Assembly: GCA_017305535.1 (NCBI GenBank)
Contig: JAFKKN010000005.1
Location: 407,756 to 471,755, forward strand
DNA length: 64,000 nt
Direction: 5' to 3'
Source of the DNA: Hyphomicrobiales bacterium
GTDB taxonomy: Bacteria > Pseudomonadota > Alphaproteobacteria > Rhizobiales > Xanthobacteraceae
Below the pieces are notes generated by a model, which was given only the letters and a program-made list of their open reading frames with translations, was not told the origin of the DNA and did no database searches. Positions 17,865 to 26,814 of this stretch are shown piece after piece. Position numbers and translations under genes: made by a program. How positions within the stretch are numbered: position 1 is the stretch's first letter; each line of letters begins with the position of its first letter.

Positions 17865-18500
17865 TTACTTGGCCGCGTGCTCCTTTTCGACCACGTTGAC
17901 GATCTCGACGCGGCGATTTTCGGCGGCGTAAGGATCGGCGGTGTTCTTCAGGCCGTCTTTGCCGAAGCCGGAGGTCATCAGCAGGTCCGGCGAGATCTTG
18001 TAGTTGTCGACCAGGAAGCGCTTCACCGTCTCCGCGCGGCGCTCCGACAGTTTCTGATTGTAGTCGTCGGTGCCCTTCGCGTCGGTATGGCCGCCCAGCA
18101 TCACCACCGAGCCCTGCAATTCCGTGCTGGTGAGCGCCTTGCCGAGGTTGTTGAGTTGCGGTTCGGCGCGCGGGGTCAATTCCGCCGAGTTGAAGTCAAA
18201 GTTGATCTCGACATCAACCTTCGGCCGCTTGGCCGCGATCTCCGCCATTTGCTGGCGATCACCGAGCGACAACGACCGGCTCTGGCCGCGCACGCGCTGG
18301 ATAAACGCGGTGTCGGCGTCGCTGAGGCTGCTGCGCGTCGATGCGCTCAGACTGCGGGTCTTCGGCTTCAGGCCATCGATAATCTGTTGCGCCGAAAGCT
18401 CACCGGCCATGGCCGATTGCAGGGCGGGCGACACGACAAAGCCGCCAGCCAGGATTGCGAGGGCGAGGGAGGTGCCCAGATATTTCCGCCGGCTCATCAT
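17865..18500 (-). CDS. OmpA-domain envelope protein
   Basis: A 211-residue protein with a signal peptide ending near SAMA-GE and a C-terminal OmpA/peptidoglycan-binding domain (about 90-205, LGGHTDAKGTDDYNQKLSERRAETVKRFL). Closely related to the protein at 15343: both carry the (Q)QIIDGLKPKTRSLS / QILQALTPKKPLTRSLS segment after the leader. Start chosen at the ATG six bases after CGGAG; ATGs at 18506 and 18497 are also possible. A consensus CRP site is 64 bases upstream. Confidence 0.82.
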   Translation of the reverse strand: MMSRRKYLGTSLALAILAGGFVVSPALQSAMAGELSAQQIIDGLKPKTRSLSASTRSSLSDADTAFIQRVRGQSRSLSLGDRQQMAEIAAKRPKVDVEINFDFNSAELTPRAEPQLNNLGKALTSTELQGSVVMLGGHTDAKGTDDYNQKLSERRAETVKRFLVDNYKISPDLLMTSGFGKDGLKNTADPYAAENRRVEIVNVVEKEHAAK

Positions 18501-18563
18501 CTTCATCTCCGTTCGATTGAGGTTGCGATGGTCGCCACTATGAGCCGCGCTCTCGTCGAGAAA

Positions 18564-18579
18564 TGTGATGTGAATCACA
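18564..18579. promoter_or_regulatory. Consensus CRP-binding site upstream of the OmpA-domain gene
   Basis: TGTGATGTGAATCACA is a perfect match to TGTGA-N6-TCACA. It lies 64 bases upstream of the start at 18500, a usual activation distance. Confidence 0.6.
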
Positions 18580-18750
18580 TAGCGAGGAAGTCTGTTCCGG
18601 AGCGCGGACCGCAAGACGGCTCGCCTGGATAGGACGCCGGCCGGATCGGCAAGGTTCAAGGCGAGATGGTGCAGGGGGTTCCAGCGCCCTTTGACATTTG
18701 CGTCGAGGGTGGTCTGTATGGGCGCAAGAAACGCAGCCAGAGGACCACTC

Positions 18751-19566
18751 GTGTCACAGACTTACGAAATCTTCGCCATCCGCTACGCGACCATGTCGCC
18801 GCGCACGCCACAGATGAACTTTCTCGCCCCCGATCCGCATGAGACCACGGCGTCCGATCTCGATTATTTCGTCTGGCTGATCCGTGGCGGCGGGCGCGAC
18901 ATCCTGGTCGACACCGGCTTCAACGAAGTCGCGGCGAAAGAGCGCAGCCGCAAGCTGACGGTCAATCCGGTCGATGCGCTCAAGGCGTTCGGCGTGGGCG
19001 CGGACAGCATCCGCGACGTGGTGGTGACGCATCTGCATTACGACCACGCCGGCAATCTTGACCGCTTTCCCAATGCGCGTTTCCATTTGCAGGACCGCGA
19101 GATGAGCTACGCCACCGGGCGCTGCATGTGCCACGGCATGCTGCGGCATCCGTTCTCGGTTGAAGACGTGACCTTGATGGTGCGCTACGTCTACAGTGAG
19201 CGCGTCACGTTCCATCAGGGCGAGGGCGAGATCGCGCCGGGCGTGACGGTGCATCATGTCGGCGGCCACTCCGACGGTTTGCAGATCGTGCGGGTACCGA
19301 CCGCGCGCGGGCCGGTGGTGCTGGCTTCCGATGCCGCGCATTACTATGCGAACCTGCATCGCCGCAGCCCGTTCCCGATCGTCTACAACGTCGGCGACAT
19401 GATGGACGGCTGGGCCACCGCCGAGCGGCTGGCGGGACATCCCGACCGCGTCATTCCGGGGCACGATCCGCTGGTCTGCGACATCTATCCGCGCGTCAGC
19501 GACAAGGCCGACGCCTTCGCGCTGCATGTGCCACCGTCAAGATCGTTCGCGAAGGCGGGAGGTTGA
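18751..19566 (+). CDS. Metallo-beta-lactamase-fold hydrolase (lactonase-like)
   Basis: A 271-residue protein starting at GTG, nine bases after AGAGGACC. It keeps the full zinc motif (THLHYDHAG), a further His in GGHSDG, and SDAAHYY and PGHDPL, the layout of N-acyl-homoserine-lactone lactonase-like enzymes. Substrate is not decidable; quorum-quenching activity is only a family association. It stands alone between the OmpA gene and the homogentisate region. An ATG at 18718 is an alternative start. Confidence 0.8.
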   Translation: MSQTYEIFAIRYATMSPRTPQMNFLAPDPHETTASDLDYFVWLIRGGGRDILVDTGFNEVAAKERSRKLTVNPVDALKAFGVGADSIRDVVVTHLHYDHAGNLDRFPNARFHLQDREMSYATGRCMCHGMLRHPFSVEDVTLMVRYVYSERVTFHQGEGEIAPGVTVHHVGGHSDGLQIVRVPTARGPVVLASDAAHYYANLHRRSPFPIVYNVGDMMDGWATAERLAGHPDRVIPGHDPLVCDIYPRVSDKADAFALHVPPSRSFAKAGG

Positions 19567-19597
19567 GGCGGTCTTCTAGTTTGCCATTCTCACGTGT

Positions 19598-19676
19598 CGT
19601 CATGGCCGGGCTTGTCCCGGCCATCCACGTCTTTGATCTTGCCGCGCACTTTTAGGCGTGGATGCCGGGCATGACG
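19598..19676. repeat. Paired intergenic palindromic repeats
   Basis: The left copy starts CGTCATGGCCGGGCTTGTCC and an inverted, degraded right copy ends GGATGCCGGGCATGACG. CCACGTC and its complement lie inside. It sits between convergent genes. Confidence 0.7.
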
Positions 19677-19699
19677 GGTTAGCTTGTGGGCACCATATT

Positions 19700-20176
19700 C
19701 TAATAGGCCTCGACTTCACTCATCGGGCGGCTGGCTTGCACAAGGTCGAGGCTGTCCTCGATCTTGCCGAGCAGCCGCGCGAATTCCTTGCGCTCCTGCG
19801 CCGTGAGGCAGGAGAGGATTTCCTGTTCGCGGCGCAACAGGCGCGGGATCAGTTCTTCGTAGAGCACGTGCCCCTTGTCGGTCAGCGCCAGTCGGAACTC
19901 GCGGCGGTCCTCGGTGTTTTCCACGCGCTCGATCAATCCATGCTCAAGCAGCGACGTCACCGCGCGACTGATGGTGGACTTATGCGTGCGGGTGCACTGC
20001 GCGATGTATTGCGCGCTGCAGGCCTCGTTGCGGAAGCCGAGCGTCGCCATCACCCGCCATTCCGGAATGTCGAGGCCATAGCGCGCGCGATATTCGCTCG
20101 ACAGCGCGGCGGAGACTTCGGCGCCGAGCCGGTTCAGCCGGAACGGCACGAACTTGAACAGGTCGAGCTTGGCCAA
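19700..20176 (-). CDS. MarR-family regulator of the adjacent homogentisate/FAD-monooxygenase genes
   Basis: A 158-residue winged-helix regulator (helix-turn-helix about 55-110, wing ENTEDRREFRLALT). There is no suitable ATG. TTG at 20176, eight bases after a GGAG, gives the family's usual length (LAKLDLFKF...). It is divergent from the monooxygenase gene at 20340. The intergenic region holds an inverted repeat likely to be its operator, so it probably represses that operon until an aromatic ligand binds. Confidence 0.8.
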   Translation of the reverse strand: MAKLDLFKFVPFRLNRLGAEVSAALSSEYRARYGLDIPEWRVMATLGFRNEACSAQYIAQCTRTHKSTISRAVTSLLEHGLIERVENTEDRREFRLALTDKGHVLYEELIPRLLRREQEILSCLTAQERKEFARLLGKIEDSLDLVQASRPMSEVEAY

Positions 20177-20222
20177 AGGCGGCTCCAAAGTTTCAGTTGA
20201 CGAACGGGGCGGCAAAGCGTTT

Positions 20223-20246
20223 AGATAGTTGCAAGTGAGACTATCT
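20223..20246. promoter_or_regulatory. Inverted repeat, probable MarR operator
   Basis: AGATAGT and ACTATCT form perfect 7-base arms around a 10-base spacer, between the divergent MarR and FAD-monooxygenase genes. Confidence 0.5.
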
Positions 20247-20339
20247 CGCGATGGGGATCGGAGCAACAGCCAATTCGGGCAGGGCGGCGGTTTCGGCCGG
20301 CGCCCGGTGGATTGGCCCTAAGGGCGTGTACGAACCGGC

Positions 20340-21950
20340 ATGACGCACCACATCACCCAATTCGGCTATCGCCGCCATCCGGATCAGGACCGCGCGGCCA
20401 CGGATGCAGCGCATCATCCCGTCGTGGTGGTCGGCGCCGGACCGGTGGGGCTGTCGCTGGCGATCGATCTGGCGCAGCGCGGCCAGCCGGTGGTGCTGGT
20501 TGATGACGCCGACCGCATCGGCGAGGGCTCGCGCGCCATCTGCTTCTCCAAGCGCTCGCTGGAATACTGGGATCGCCTCGGTGTCGGTCAACGCATGGTC
20601 GACAAGGGTGTGGTGTGGAGCGTCGGCAAGATCTTTCACGGTGCCGAACAGCTCTATCAGTTCAACCTGCTGCCGGAAGACGGCCACAAGATGCCGGCCT
20701 TCATCAACCTGCAGCAGTATTACGCCGAAGCCTATCTGGTCGATCTGATCCGCGATTTGCCGGCGGTCGATCTGCGCTGGCGCAACAAGGTGACGGCACT
20801 GGAACAGCGCAACGACCATGTGCTGCTGACCATCGAGACGCCGGACGGGCCTTACCGCCTCGCCGCCACTTACGTGGTGGCCGCCGACGGCGCGCGCTCG
20901 TCGCTGCGCGGCATGGTCGGCGCGGATTTCCACGGTCAGGTGTTCGAGGATCAGTTCCTGATCGCCGACGTGAAAATGACCGCGGAGTTTCCGACCGAGC
21001 GCTGGTTCTGGTTCGACCCGCCGTTCCATGCTGGCCGTTCGGCGCTGCTGCATCGGCAGCCCGACGATGTCTGGCGCATCGACCTGCAATTGAGTCCCGA
21101 GCACGACGCGACGGTGGAGCGCCGCCCCGAGAACGTACGGCCGCGCATCGCGCGGATGCTGGGGCATGACGCGTTCGATTTCGAATGGGTCTCGGTCTAC
21201 AAATTCCAGTGCCGTCGCATGGATCGCTTCGTGCACGGCCGTGTGCTGTTCGCTGGCGATTCCGCGCATCAGGTGTCGCCGTTCGGCGCGCGCGGCGCCA
21301 ATTCCGGGCTCGAGGATGCGGAAAACCTCGCGTGGAAACTGGCGCGCGTGCTGAAGGGCATTTCGCCCGACGCCTTGCTGGAAAGTTATCACATCGAGCG
21401 CAGCCTCGCCGCCGACGAGAATATCCGCGAATCGACGCGCTCGACCGATTTCATGGCTCCGACCACGAAGCAGGAAGCACGGCTGCGGCAGGCGGTGCTG
21501 TCGCTCGCCAAGGAAACCGATTTCGGCAAGCGCATGATCAATGGCGGCCGGCTGTCGGTGCCGTCACGTTACGAGACGCCGCTGTCGACGCCGGATGTGG
21601 ATGCATGGCGCGGGGGACCGGCGCCGGGTGCATCGATGCTGGACGCGCCGCTGAAGACGCGCGAGGGCGGCGATAGGTTCCTCACCGAGGCGTTCACCGC
21701 GCTCGGCAAGGATTTCACCTTGATGCAATTCGCAAATGGCGGCGCGGAGTCATTGCCCGCCGCGATGAAAGCGATCCGGATCGGCGAGGGTGGTTTCAAC
21801 GATGGCGCCGGCACCGCACGGGCGCGTTACGACGCGCAGCCCGGCACCGCCTATCTGGTGCGGCCCGACGGCTATGTTGCCGCACGCTTCCGTGCGCCGA
21901 CGCGCGCCAGCGTCGAAGCCGCGATGAACCGTGCCTGCGCGATCAGTTGA
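20340..21950 (+). CDS. FAD-dependent aromatic monooxygenase (PHBH/MhpA type)
   Basis: A 536-residue flavoprotein of the p-hydroxybenzoate hydroxylase superfamily. It shows the dinucleotide fold VVVGAGPVGLSL (residues about 29-40), the DG motif (VVAADGARSSLRGMVG, about 180-195) and the GD motif (GRVLFAGDSAHQVSPFGARG, about 300-320). It would hydroxylate a phenolic ring using NAD(P)H and O2. It heads a rightward set with a DUF2783 gene, an MBL-fold gene, hmgA and fahA, so its substrate is probably a phenolic feeding into homogentisate; the exact substrate is not readable. Confidence 0.87.
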   Translation: MTHHITQFGYRRHPDQDRAATDAAHHPVVVVGAGPVGLSLAIDLAQRGQPVVLVDDADRIGEGSRAICFSKRSLEYWDRLGVGQRMVDKGVVWSVGKIFHGAEQLYQFNLLPEDGHKMPAFINLQQYYAEAYLVDLIRDLPAVDLRWRNKVTALEQRNDHVLLTIETPDGPYRLAATYVVAADGARSSLRGMVGADFHGQVFEDQFLIADVKMTAEFPTERWFWFDPPFHAGRSALLHRQPDDVWRIDLQLSPEHDATVERRPENVRPRIARMLGHDAFDFEWVSVYKFQCRRMDRFVHGRVLFAGDSAHQVSPFGARGANSGLEDAENLAWKLARVLKGISPDALLESYHIERSLAADENIRESTRSTDFMAPTTKQEARLRQAVLSLAKETDFGKRMINGGRLSVPSRYETPLSTPDVDAWRGGPAPGASMLDAPLKTREGGDRFLTEAFTALGKDFTLMQFANGGAESLPAAMKAIRIGEGGFNDGAGTARARYDAQPGTAYLVRPDGYVAARFRAPTRASVEAAMNRACAIS

Positions 21951-21959
21951 GAGGATGTG

Positions 21960-22184
21960 ATGCCGCTGTTGTCAACCGCCTCCAATTTCGCAAAACCCGA
22001 TGACGCATTCCGCGCCATCGTCGAGGCGCATCGCGGCCTCGACGACGAGCAGAGCGCCGCGCTCGACGCCGCGCTGGTGCTGATCCTCGCCAACCACATC
22101 GGCGACATCGATGTGCTGCGCGAAGCGGTTGAACTCGGCAAGCGGCGCGTCGTCGCCGACGTACAATCGCAACACCAATCGTAA
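21960..22184 (+). CDS. DUF2783-type small protein
   Basis: A 74-residue soluble, largely helical, acidic protein preceded by GAGG. The text LDDEQSAALDAALVLILANHIGD is typical of DUF2783 proteins, which repeatedly accompany FAD monooxygenases in homogentisate clusters. Function unknown. It starts nine bases after the monooxygenase stop. Confidence 0.75.
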   Translation: MPLLSTASNFAKPDDAFRAIVEAHRGLDDEQSAALDAALVLILANHIGDIDVLREAVELGKRRVVADVQSQHQS

Positions 22185-22214
22185 CTGAAGACCGAACAAG
22201 AGAGTTTGAACGAT

Positions 22215-23165
22215 ATGGCCAAAGGTTTCGCCTCCACCACCGATCTGACTGAGAAGAAGGTCACCTTCTCTGAGATCGGCACCGATTTGTATGCCTTCAC
22301 CGCCGAGGGCGATCCGAACTCCGCGGTGATCGTCGGCGACGACGGCTGCATCGTGTTCGACGCGCAGGCAACGCCGGCGATGGCCAACAAGGTGATCGAA
22401 CGCGTGAAAACCGTCACCGACAAGCCGATCAAGTATGTCGTGCTGTCGCATTATCACGCGGTGCGCGTGCTCGGCGCGTCGGCCTATCACGCGCAGGGTA
22501 TCGTCGCGTCGCAGGAGACGTATCGCCTCGTTGAGGAACGCGGCCAGCAGGATTGGGATTCCGAATACGGCCGCTTCCCGCGTCTGTTTCAGGATGCCGC
22601 CAGCATTCCCGGCCTGACCTGGCCGACGCTGACCTTCGAAGGCGAGATGTCGATCTATCTCGGCAAGCGCGAGGTGCGGCTGATGCAGCTCGGCGCCGGC
22701 CACACCTCCGGCGATATCGTCGCCTGGGTGCCGGATGCAGAAGTGATGTTCTCCGGCGACCTGATCGAATATCACTCGGCCTGCTATTGCGGCGACGCGC
22801 ATTTGCGCGAATGGCCGATGACCTTGAACGAAATCCGCGAATTCAACCCGAAGGCGATCGCGCCGGGACGCGGCGATGCGCTGAAGGGCCTGGAGACCAC
22901 GCGCGAGGCCATCGCCATGACGCGCGATTTCGTTTCGACGCTGTATGGCGCGGCGGAAATTTCCGTCGCCAAGGGTCGCACGCTGAAGGAGACGATGGCG
23001 GCGACCCGCGAAGTGATGGACCCGAAGTTCTCGAGCTTCGCGATCTACGAGCATTGCCTGCCGTTCAACGTCTCGCGCGCCTTCGACGAGGCGTCAGGCA
23101 TCGACGATCCGGTGATCTGGACCGACAAGCGCGACCGCGAAATGTGGGCCGCGCTGCAAGGCTGA
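22215..23165 (+). CDS. Metallo-beta-lactamase-fold protein with altered metal motif
   Basis: A 316-residue protein of the metallo-beta-lactamase fold. The signature normally reading H-x-H-x-D-H is H79-Y-H81-A-V83-R84, so the Asp and third His are missing. Later ligand positions look present (LGAGHTSGD, FSGDLIE). It may bind one metal or have another chemistry. It lies in the homogentisate operon after the DUF2783 gene. A TTG at 22206 is an alternative start. Confidence 0.8.
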   Translation: MAKGFASTTDLTEKKVTFSEIGTDLYAFTAEGDPNSAVIVGDDGCIVFDAQATPAMANKVIERVKTVTDKPIKYVVLSHYHAVRVLGASAYHAQGIVASQETYRLVEERGQQDWDSEYGRFPRLFQDAASIPGLTWPTLTFEGEMSIYLGKREVRLMQLGAGHTSGDIVAWVPDAEVMFSGDLIEYHSACYCGDAHLREWPMTLNEIREFNPKAIAPGRGDALKGLETTREAIAMTRDFVSTLYGAAEISVAKGRTLKETMAATREVMDPKFSSFAIYEHCLPFNVSRAFDEASGIDDPVIWTDKRDREMWAALQG

Positions 23166-23188
23166 TAATTTGGAATGACGGAATAGTC

Positions 23189-23302
23189 CGTCATCGCGAG
23201 GAGCGCAGCGACGAAGCAATTTCTCTTCCCTTCTCCCTCTCCCGCTTGCGGGGGAGGGTTAGGGTGGGGGCACTGGATTGCTTCGCTTCGCCCGCAATGA
23301 CG
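23189..23302. repeat. Intergenic palindromic repeat, GCGAAGC type, with inner GC hairpin
   Basis: Outer inverted ends (CGTCATCGCGAGGAGCGCAG and GCGAAGC...GCAATGACG) flank a strong inner hairpin CTCCCGCTTGCGGGGGAG. It lies between the MBL-fold gene and hmgA inside the probable operon, so it may attenuate or process the transcript. Confidence 0.7.
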
Positions 23303-23346
23303 ATCTTGGCGGATCACACTGCGCTTGAGTTCGATGGGAGACTCCA

Positions 23347-24693
23347 ATGAACATCAACACCGCACCCAACAGTCTGAAGCAAGGCACCGCCGGCGTGACG
23401 CCGGGCTATATGTCCGGCTTCGGCAACAGTTTTGAAACCGAAGCGCTGCCCGGCGCGCTGCCGATCGGCCGCAACTCGCCGCAGCGCTGCGCTTACGGCC
23501 TTTATGCCGAGCAGCTTTCAGGCTCGCCGTTCACCGCGCCGCGCGGCTCGAACGAGCGCTCGTGGCTCTATCGCATTCGCCCGTCGGTGAAGCACTCCGG
23601 CCGCTTCACCAAGATCGACCCGATGCTGTGGCGAACCGCGCCGTGCTTCGAGGACGACATGCCGATTTCCCAGTTGCGCTGGGACCCGACGCCGATGCCG
23701 AAGGAAGAATTGACCTTCGTGCAGGGCGTGCAGACCATGACTACCGCGGGCGACGCCAACACGCAGGCCGGCATGGCGGCGCATGTCTATCTGATCACCA
23801 AGTCGATGGTGGACCAGCACTTCTACAATGCCGACGGCGAGATGATGTTCGTGGCGCAGCAGGGCAACCTGCGCTTCGTCACCGAATTCGGCCGCATCGA
23901 CATCGAGCCCGGCGAGATCGCGGTGATCCCGCGCGGCGTTAAATTCCGCGTCGAGATTCCGAACGGCCCGGCACGCGGCTACCTGTGTGAGAATTACGGC
24001 GGTGCCTTCACGCTGCCGGAGCGCGGGCCGATCGGCGCCAACTGCCTCGCCAATTCGCGCGACTTCCTCACGCCGGTCGCGGCCTATGAGGACAAGGACA
24101 CGCCGACCGAGCTTTACGTGAAGTGGGGCGGCGCGCTCTACATGACCAGGCTGCCGCATTCGCCCATCGACGTGGTGGCGTGGCACGGCAACTACGCGCC
24201 GTACAAATACGACCTGCGCACCTTCTCGCCGATCGGCGCCATCGGTTTCGATCATCCCGATCCGTCGATCTTCACGGTGCTGACCTCGCCGTCGGAAACC
24301 GCAGGCACCGCCAATATCGATTTCGTCATCTTCCCCGAGCGCTGGATGGTGGCGGACAACACCTTCCGGCCGCCGTGGTATCACATGAACATCATGAGCG
24401 AGTTCATGGGGCTGATCTACGGCGTCTACGACGCCAAGCCGCAGGGGTTTGTGCCGGGCGGCATCAGTCTGCATAACATGATGCTGCCGCACGGGCCGGA
24501 TCGCGAGGCGTTCGATCACGCCTCCAATGGCGAGTTGAAGCCGGTGAAGCTCACTGGCACCATGGCCTTCATGTTCGAAACCCGCTTCCCCCAGCGCGTC
24601 ACAAGGCACGCGGCAACCTCCGGCACCTTGCAGGACAACTACGCCGATTGCTGGAACGGGCTGGAAAAGAAATTCGATCCGAACAAGCCTTAG
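23347..24693 (+). CDS. hmgA: Homogentisate 1,2-dioxygenase
   Basis: A 448-residue Fe(II) dioxygenase that opens homogentisate to maleylacetoacetate, full family length. The N-terminal signature [20 protein letters not shown] and the iron-ligand regions ([14 protein letters not shown] with His and Glu; [11 protein letters not shown] with the second His) are intact. fahA follows and hppD is nearby, giving the central tyrosine/phenylalanine route. Confidence 0.97.
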   Translation: MNINTAPNSLKQGTAGVTPGYMSGFGNSFETEALPGALPIGRNSPQRCAYGLYAEQLSGSPFTAPRGSNERSWLYRIRPSVKHSGRFTKIDPMLWRTAPCFEDDMPISQLRWDPTPMPKEELTFVQGVQTMTTAGDANTQAGMAAHVYLITKSMVDQHFYNADGEMMFVAQQGNLRFVTEFGRIDIEPGEIAVIPRGVKFRVEIPNGPARGYLCENYGGAFTLPERGPIGANCLANSRDFLTPVAAYEDKDTPTELYVKWGGALYMTRLPHSPIDVVAWHGNYAPYKYDLRTFSPIGAIGFDHPDPSIFTVLTSPSETAGTANIDFVIFPERWMVADNTFRPPWYHMNIMSEFMGLIYGVYDAKPQGFVPGGISLHNMMLPHGPDREAFDHASNGELKPVKLTGTMAFMFETRFPQRVTRHAATSGTLQDNYADCWNGLEKKFDPNKP

Positions 24694-24699
24694 TCGCGT

Positions 24700-24771
24700 G
24701 TCATTGCCGGGCTTGACCCGGCAATCCATCCTTCCGAATGATGGATGCCCGGATCAAGTCCGGGCATGACG
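24700..24771. repeat. Paired intergenic palindromic repeats
   Basis: Inverted copies starting GTCATTGCCGGGCTTGACCC and ending GGGCATGAC sit between hmgA and fahA and could fold into one long hairpin. Confidence 0.7.
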
Positions 24772-24792
24772 CCTGTTTAAGTGGAGAGTGAT

Positions 24793-26067
24793 GTGTCCCA
24801 CCCCAACGATCCGAAGCTGAAGTCCTTCATCGACGTCGCTGCCGATTCGGACTTCCCGATTCAGAACCTGCCCTACGGTGTGTTCTCGACGCCTTCATCA
24901 GCTCAGAAGCGCATCGGCGTCGCTATCGGCGAATTCGTGCTCGATCTCGCGACGCTGGAATCCGAAGGCTTGCTGAAGACCGGCGCGGACGGCGTTTTCG
25001 CGCAAGGCGGCCTCAACGCCTTCATGGCGCTCGGTCCGAAAACGTGGACCGCCACGCGGGCGCGGATCAGCGAGTTGCTGCGCCGCGACACGCCGACGCT
25101 GCGCGACAATGCCGCCCTGCGCCAGCGCGCGCTGTTGCCGCGCAACGAGGTGCAGTTGCACATGCCGTTCGCGGTGGCCGGCTACACCGATTTCTATTCG
25201 TCGAAGGAACACGCCACCAATGTCGGCATCATGTTCCGCGGCAAGGACAACGCCTTGCAGCCGAACTGGCTGCATATCCCGATCGCTTATAACGGCCGCG
25301 CTTCCACCGTGGTCGTCAGCGGCACGCCGGTTATCCGCCCGCAGGGCCAGTTGAAGCCGCCGTCCGCCGACGCGCCGAGCTTCGGCCCGTGCAAGCGTCT
25401 GGATTTCGAACTGGAGATGGGCGTCGTGATCGGCGGCGCGTCGCAGATGGGCCACATGCTTACCGAGGCGCAGGCGGCCGAGATGATCTTCGGCTTCGTG
25501 CTGCTCAACGACTGGAGCGCGCGCGACATCCAGCAATGGGAATACGTGCCGCTCGGCCCGTTCCAGGCCAAGGCGTTCGGCACCTCGATCAGCCCGTGGG
25601 TGGTGACGCGCGAGGCCTTAGAGCCGTTCCGCGTGCAGGGCCCGACGCAGAATCCTGTGCCGCTGCCCTACTTGCAGCAGAAGGGCGCCAACAATTACGA
25701 CCTCAATCTCGATGTCGAACTGCGCGCCAGTGGCGCGAAGGACTACGCGCGGATCGCGCGGACCAACTTCAAGTACATGTACTGGTCCTCGGTGCAGCAG
25801 TTGGTGCATCACGCCTCCGGCGGCTGCGCGATGAATGTGGGCGATCTGCTCGGTTCCGGCACCATCTCCGGCCCGGAGAAGGACCAGCGCGGCAGCCTGT
25901 TGGAGATTTCGTGGAACGGCGGCGAGCCGATCGACCTGCCGGGCGGCGTCAAGCGCACGTTCTTCGAGGACGGCGATTCGCTCTCCATTCGCGGTTGGTG
26001 TCAGGGCAACGGCTACCGCGTCGGCTTCGGCGAAGTCGAAGGCACGATTTTGCCCGCGAAGGGGTAG
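24793..26067 (+). CDS. fahA: Fumarylacetoacetase
   Basis: A 424-residue hydrolase that splits fumarylacetoacetate into fumarate and acetoacetate, the last step of homogentisate breakdown. Catalytic and metal regions are present: the FYSSKEHATNVG block, the LDFELEMGVVIGG block with the two Glu ligands, and LLNDWSARDIQQWEYVPLGP. Start chosen at GTG 24793, four bases after GGAGAG. No maleylacetoacetate isomerase gene lies in the window. Confidence 0.95.
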   Translation: MSHPNDPKLKSFIDVAADSDFPIQNLPYGVFSTPSSAQKRIGVAIGEFVLDLATLESEGLLKTGADGVFAQGGLNAFMALGPKTWTATRARISELLRRDTPTLRDNAALRQRALLPRNEVQLHMPFAVAGYTDFYSSKEHATNVGIMFRGKDNALQPNWLHIPIAYNGRASTVVVSGTPVIRPQGQLKPPSADAPSFGPCKRLDFELEMGVVIGGASQMGHMLTEAQAAEMIFGFVLLNDWSARDIQQWEYVPLGPFQAKAFGTSISPWVVTREALEPFRVQGPTQNPVPLPYLQQKGANNYDLNLDVELRASGAKDYARIARTNFKYMYWSSVQQLVHHASGGCAMNVGDLLGSGTISGPEKDQRGSLLEISWNGGEPIDLPGGVKRTFFEDGDSLSIRGWCQGNGYRVGFGEVEGTILPAKG

Positions 26068-26073
26068 GGGTTC

Positions 26074-26199
26074 CGTCATGGCCGGGCATAGCCGTTCGAA
26101 GAACGGCGTCGCTTCGCTCGCCTATGTCCCGGCCATCCACGCCTTCACTGCGCCTCAACAAGAAAGACGTGGATGCCCGGGACAAGCCCGGGCATGACG
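26074..26199. repeat. Chimeric intergenic palindromic repeat
   Basis: Standard ends (CGTCATGGCCGGG ... CCCGGGCATGACG). The left arm carries an extra module containing GCCGTTCGAAGAACGGC and GCTTCGCTCGCC. The same extra module occurs at 27956 and, inverted, at 39832. Confidence 0.7.
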
Positions 26200-26213
26200 A
26201 TGTGAGATGTTGA

Positions 26214-26693
26214 TCAGCGTATCGTCACATTCCGCAACGGCAGCTTTGTCGTCGCTTTCAGACGATCGAGCACGATCGACGAGCGCACATGCGCGACGCT
26301 CGGGTGCGGCATCAGCACGTTGTTGACGATGTCCGAGAGACTCTTCAGGTCGCGCAGGATGATCTTCAACAAATAGTCGGCGTCGCCGGTGAGCGAATAG
26401 GCTTCCTGCACGTCGTCGACCCGCTGCACCAGATCGCGAAAATGTTTCGCGTTGTCGGGCGAGTGGGTCGCCAGCGTGATGTGGACGAACGCCACCACGT
26501 TGAAGCCGAGCCGTTCGGCGGCGAGGTCGGCGTGATAGCCGGCGACGATGCCGTCCTCCTCGAGCCGGGTGCGGCGGCGTGAGCATTGCGAGGCCGACAG
26601 CCCCACCGCGTCGGCGAGTTGCTGGTTGGTCAGCCGGCCGTCGTCCTGCAACGCCGCCAGCATTTTGAGATCAAAGCCGTCGACATCAATCAT
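26214..26693 (-). CDS. Lrp/AsnC-family regulator
   Basis: A 159-residue regulator with an N-terminal helix-turn-helix (LTNQQLADAVGLSASQCSRRRTRLEEDGI) and a C-terminal RAM ligand-binding domain. It is divergent from hppD with 121 bases between starts, so an amino acid, perhaps tyrosine or phenylalanine, is the probable effector controlling hppD. The frame is open far upstream, but only MIDVDGFDLKML matches family N-termini. Confidence 0.88.
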   Translation of the reverse strand: MIDVDGFDLKMLAALQDDGRLTNQQLADAVGLSASQCSRRRTRLEEDGIVAGYHADLAAERLGFNVVAFVHITLATHSPDNAKHFRDLVQRVDDVQEAYSLTGDADYLLKIILRDLKSLSDIVNNVLMPHPSVAHVRSSIVLDRLKATTKLPLRNVTIR

Positions 26694-26814
26694 GCATGAA
26701 TCTCCGAACAATGCATGGTTTGTGCGTATTCTCCCGGAAATGCTCCTCGATTGCACGCCTTTTGCGCGAAAATCGGTGGATAATGGTCGAAATTCTGCTT
26801 CAGGAGGTTCCGTC

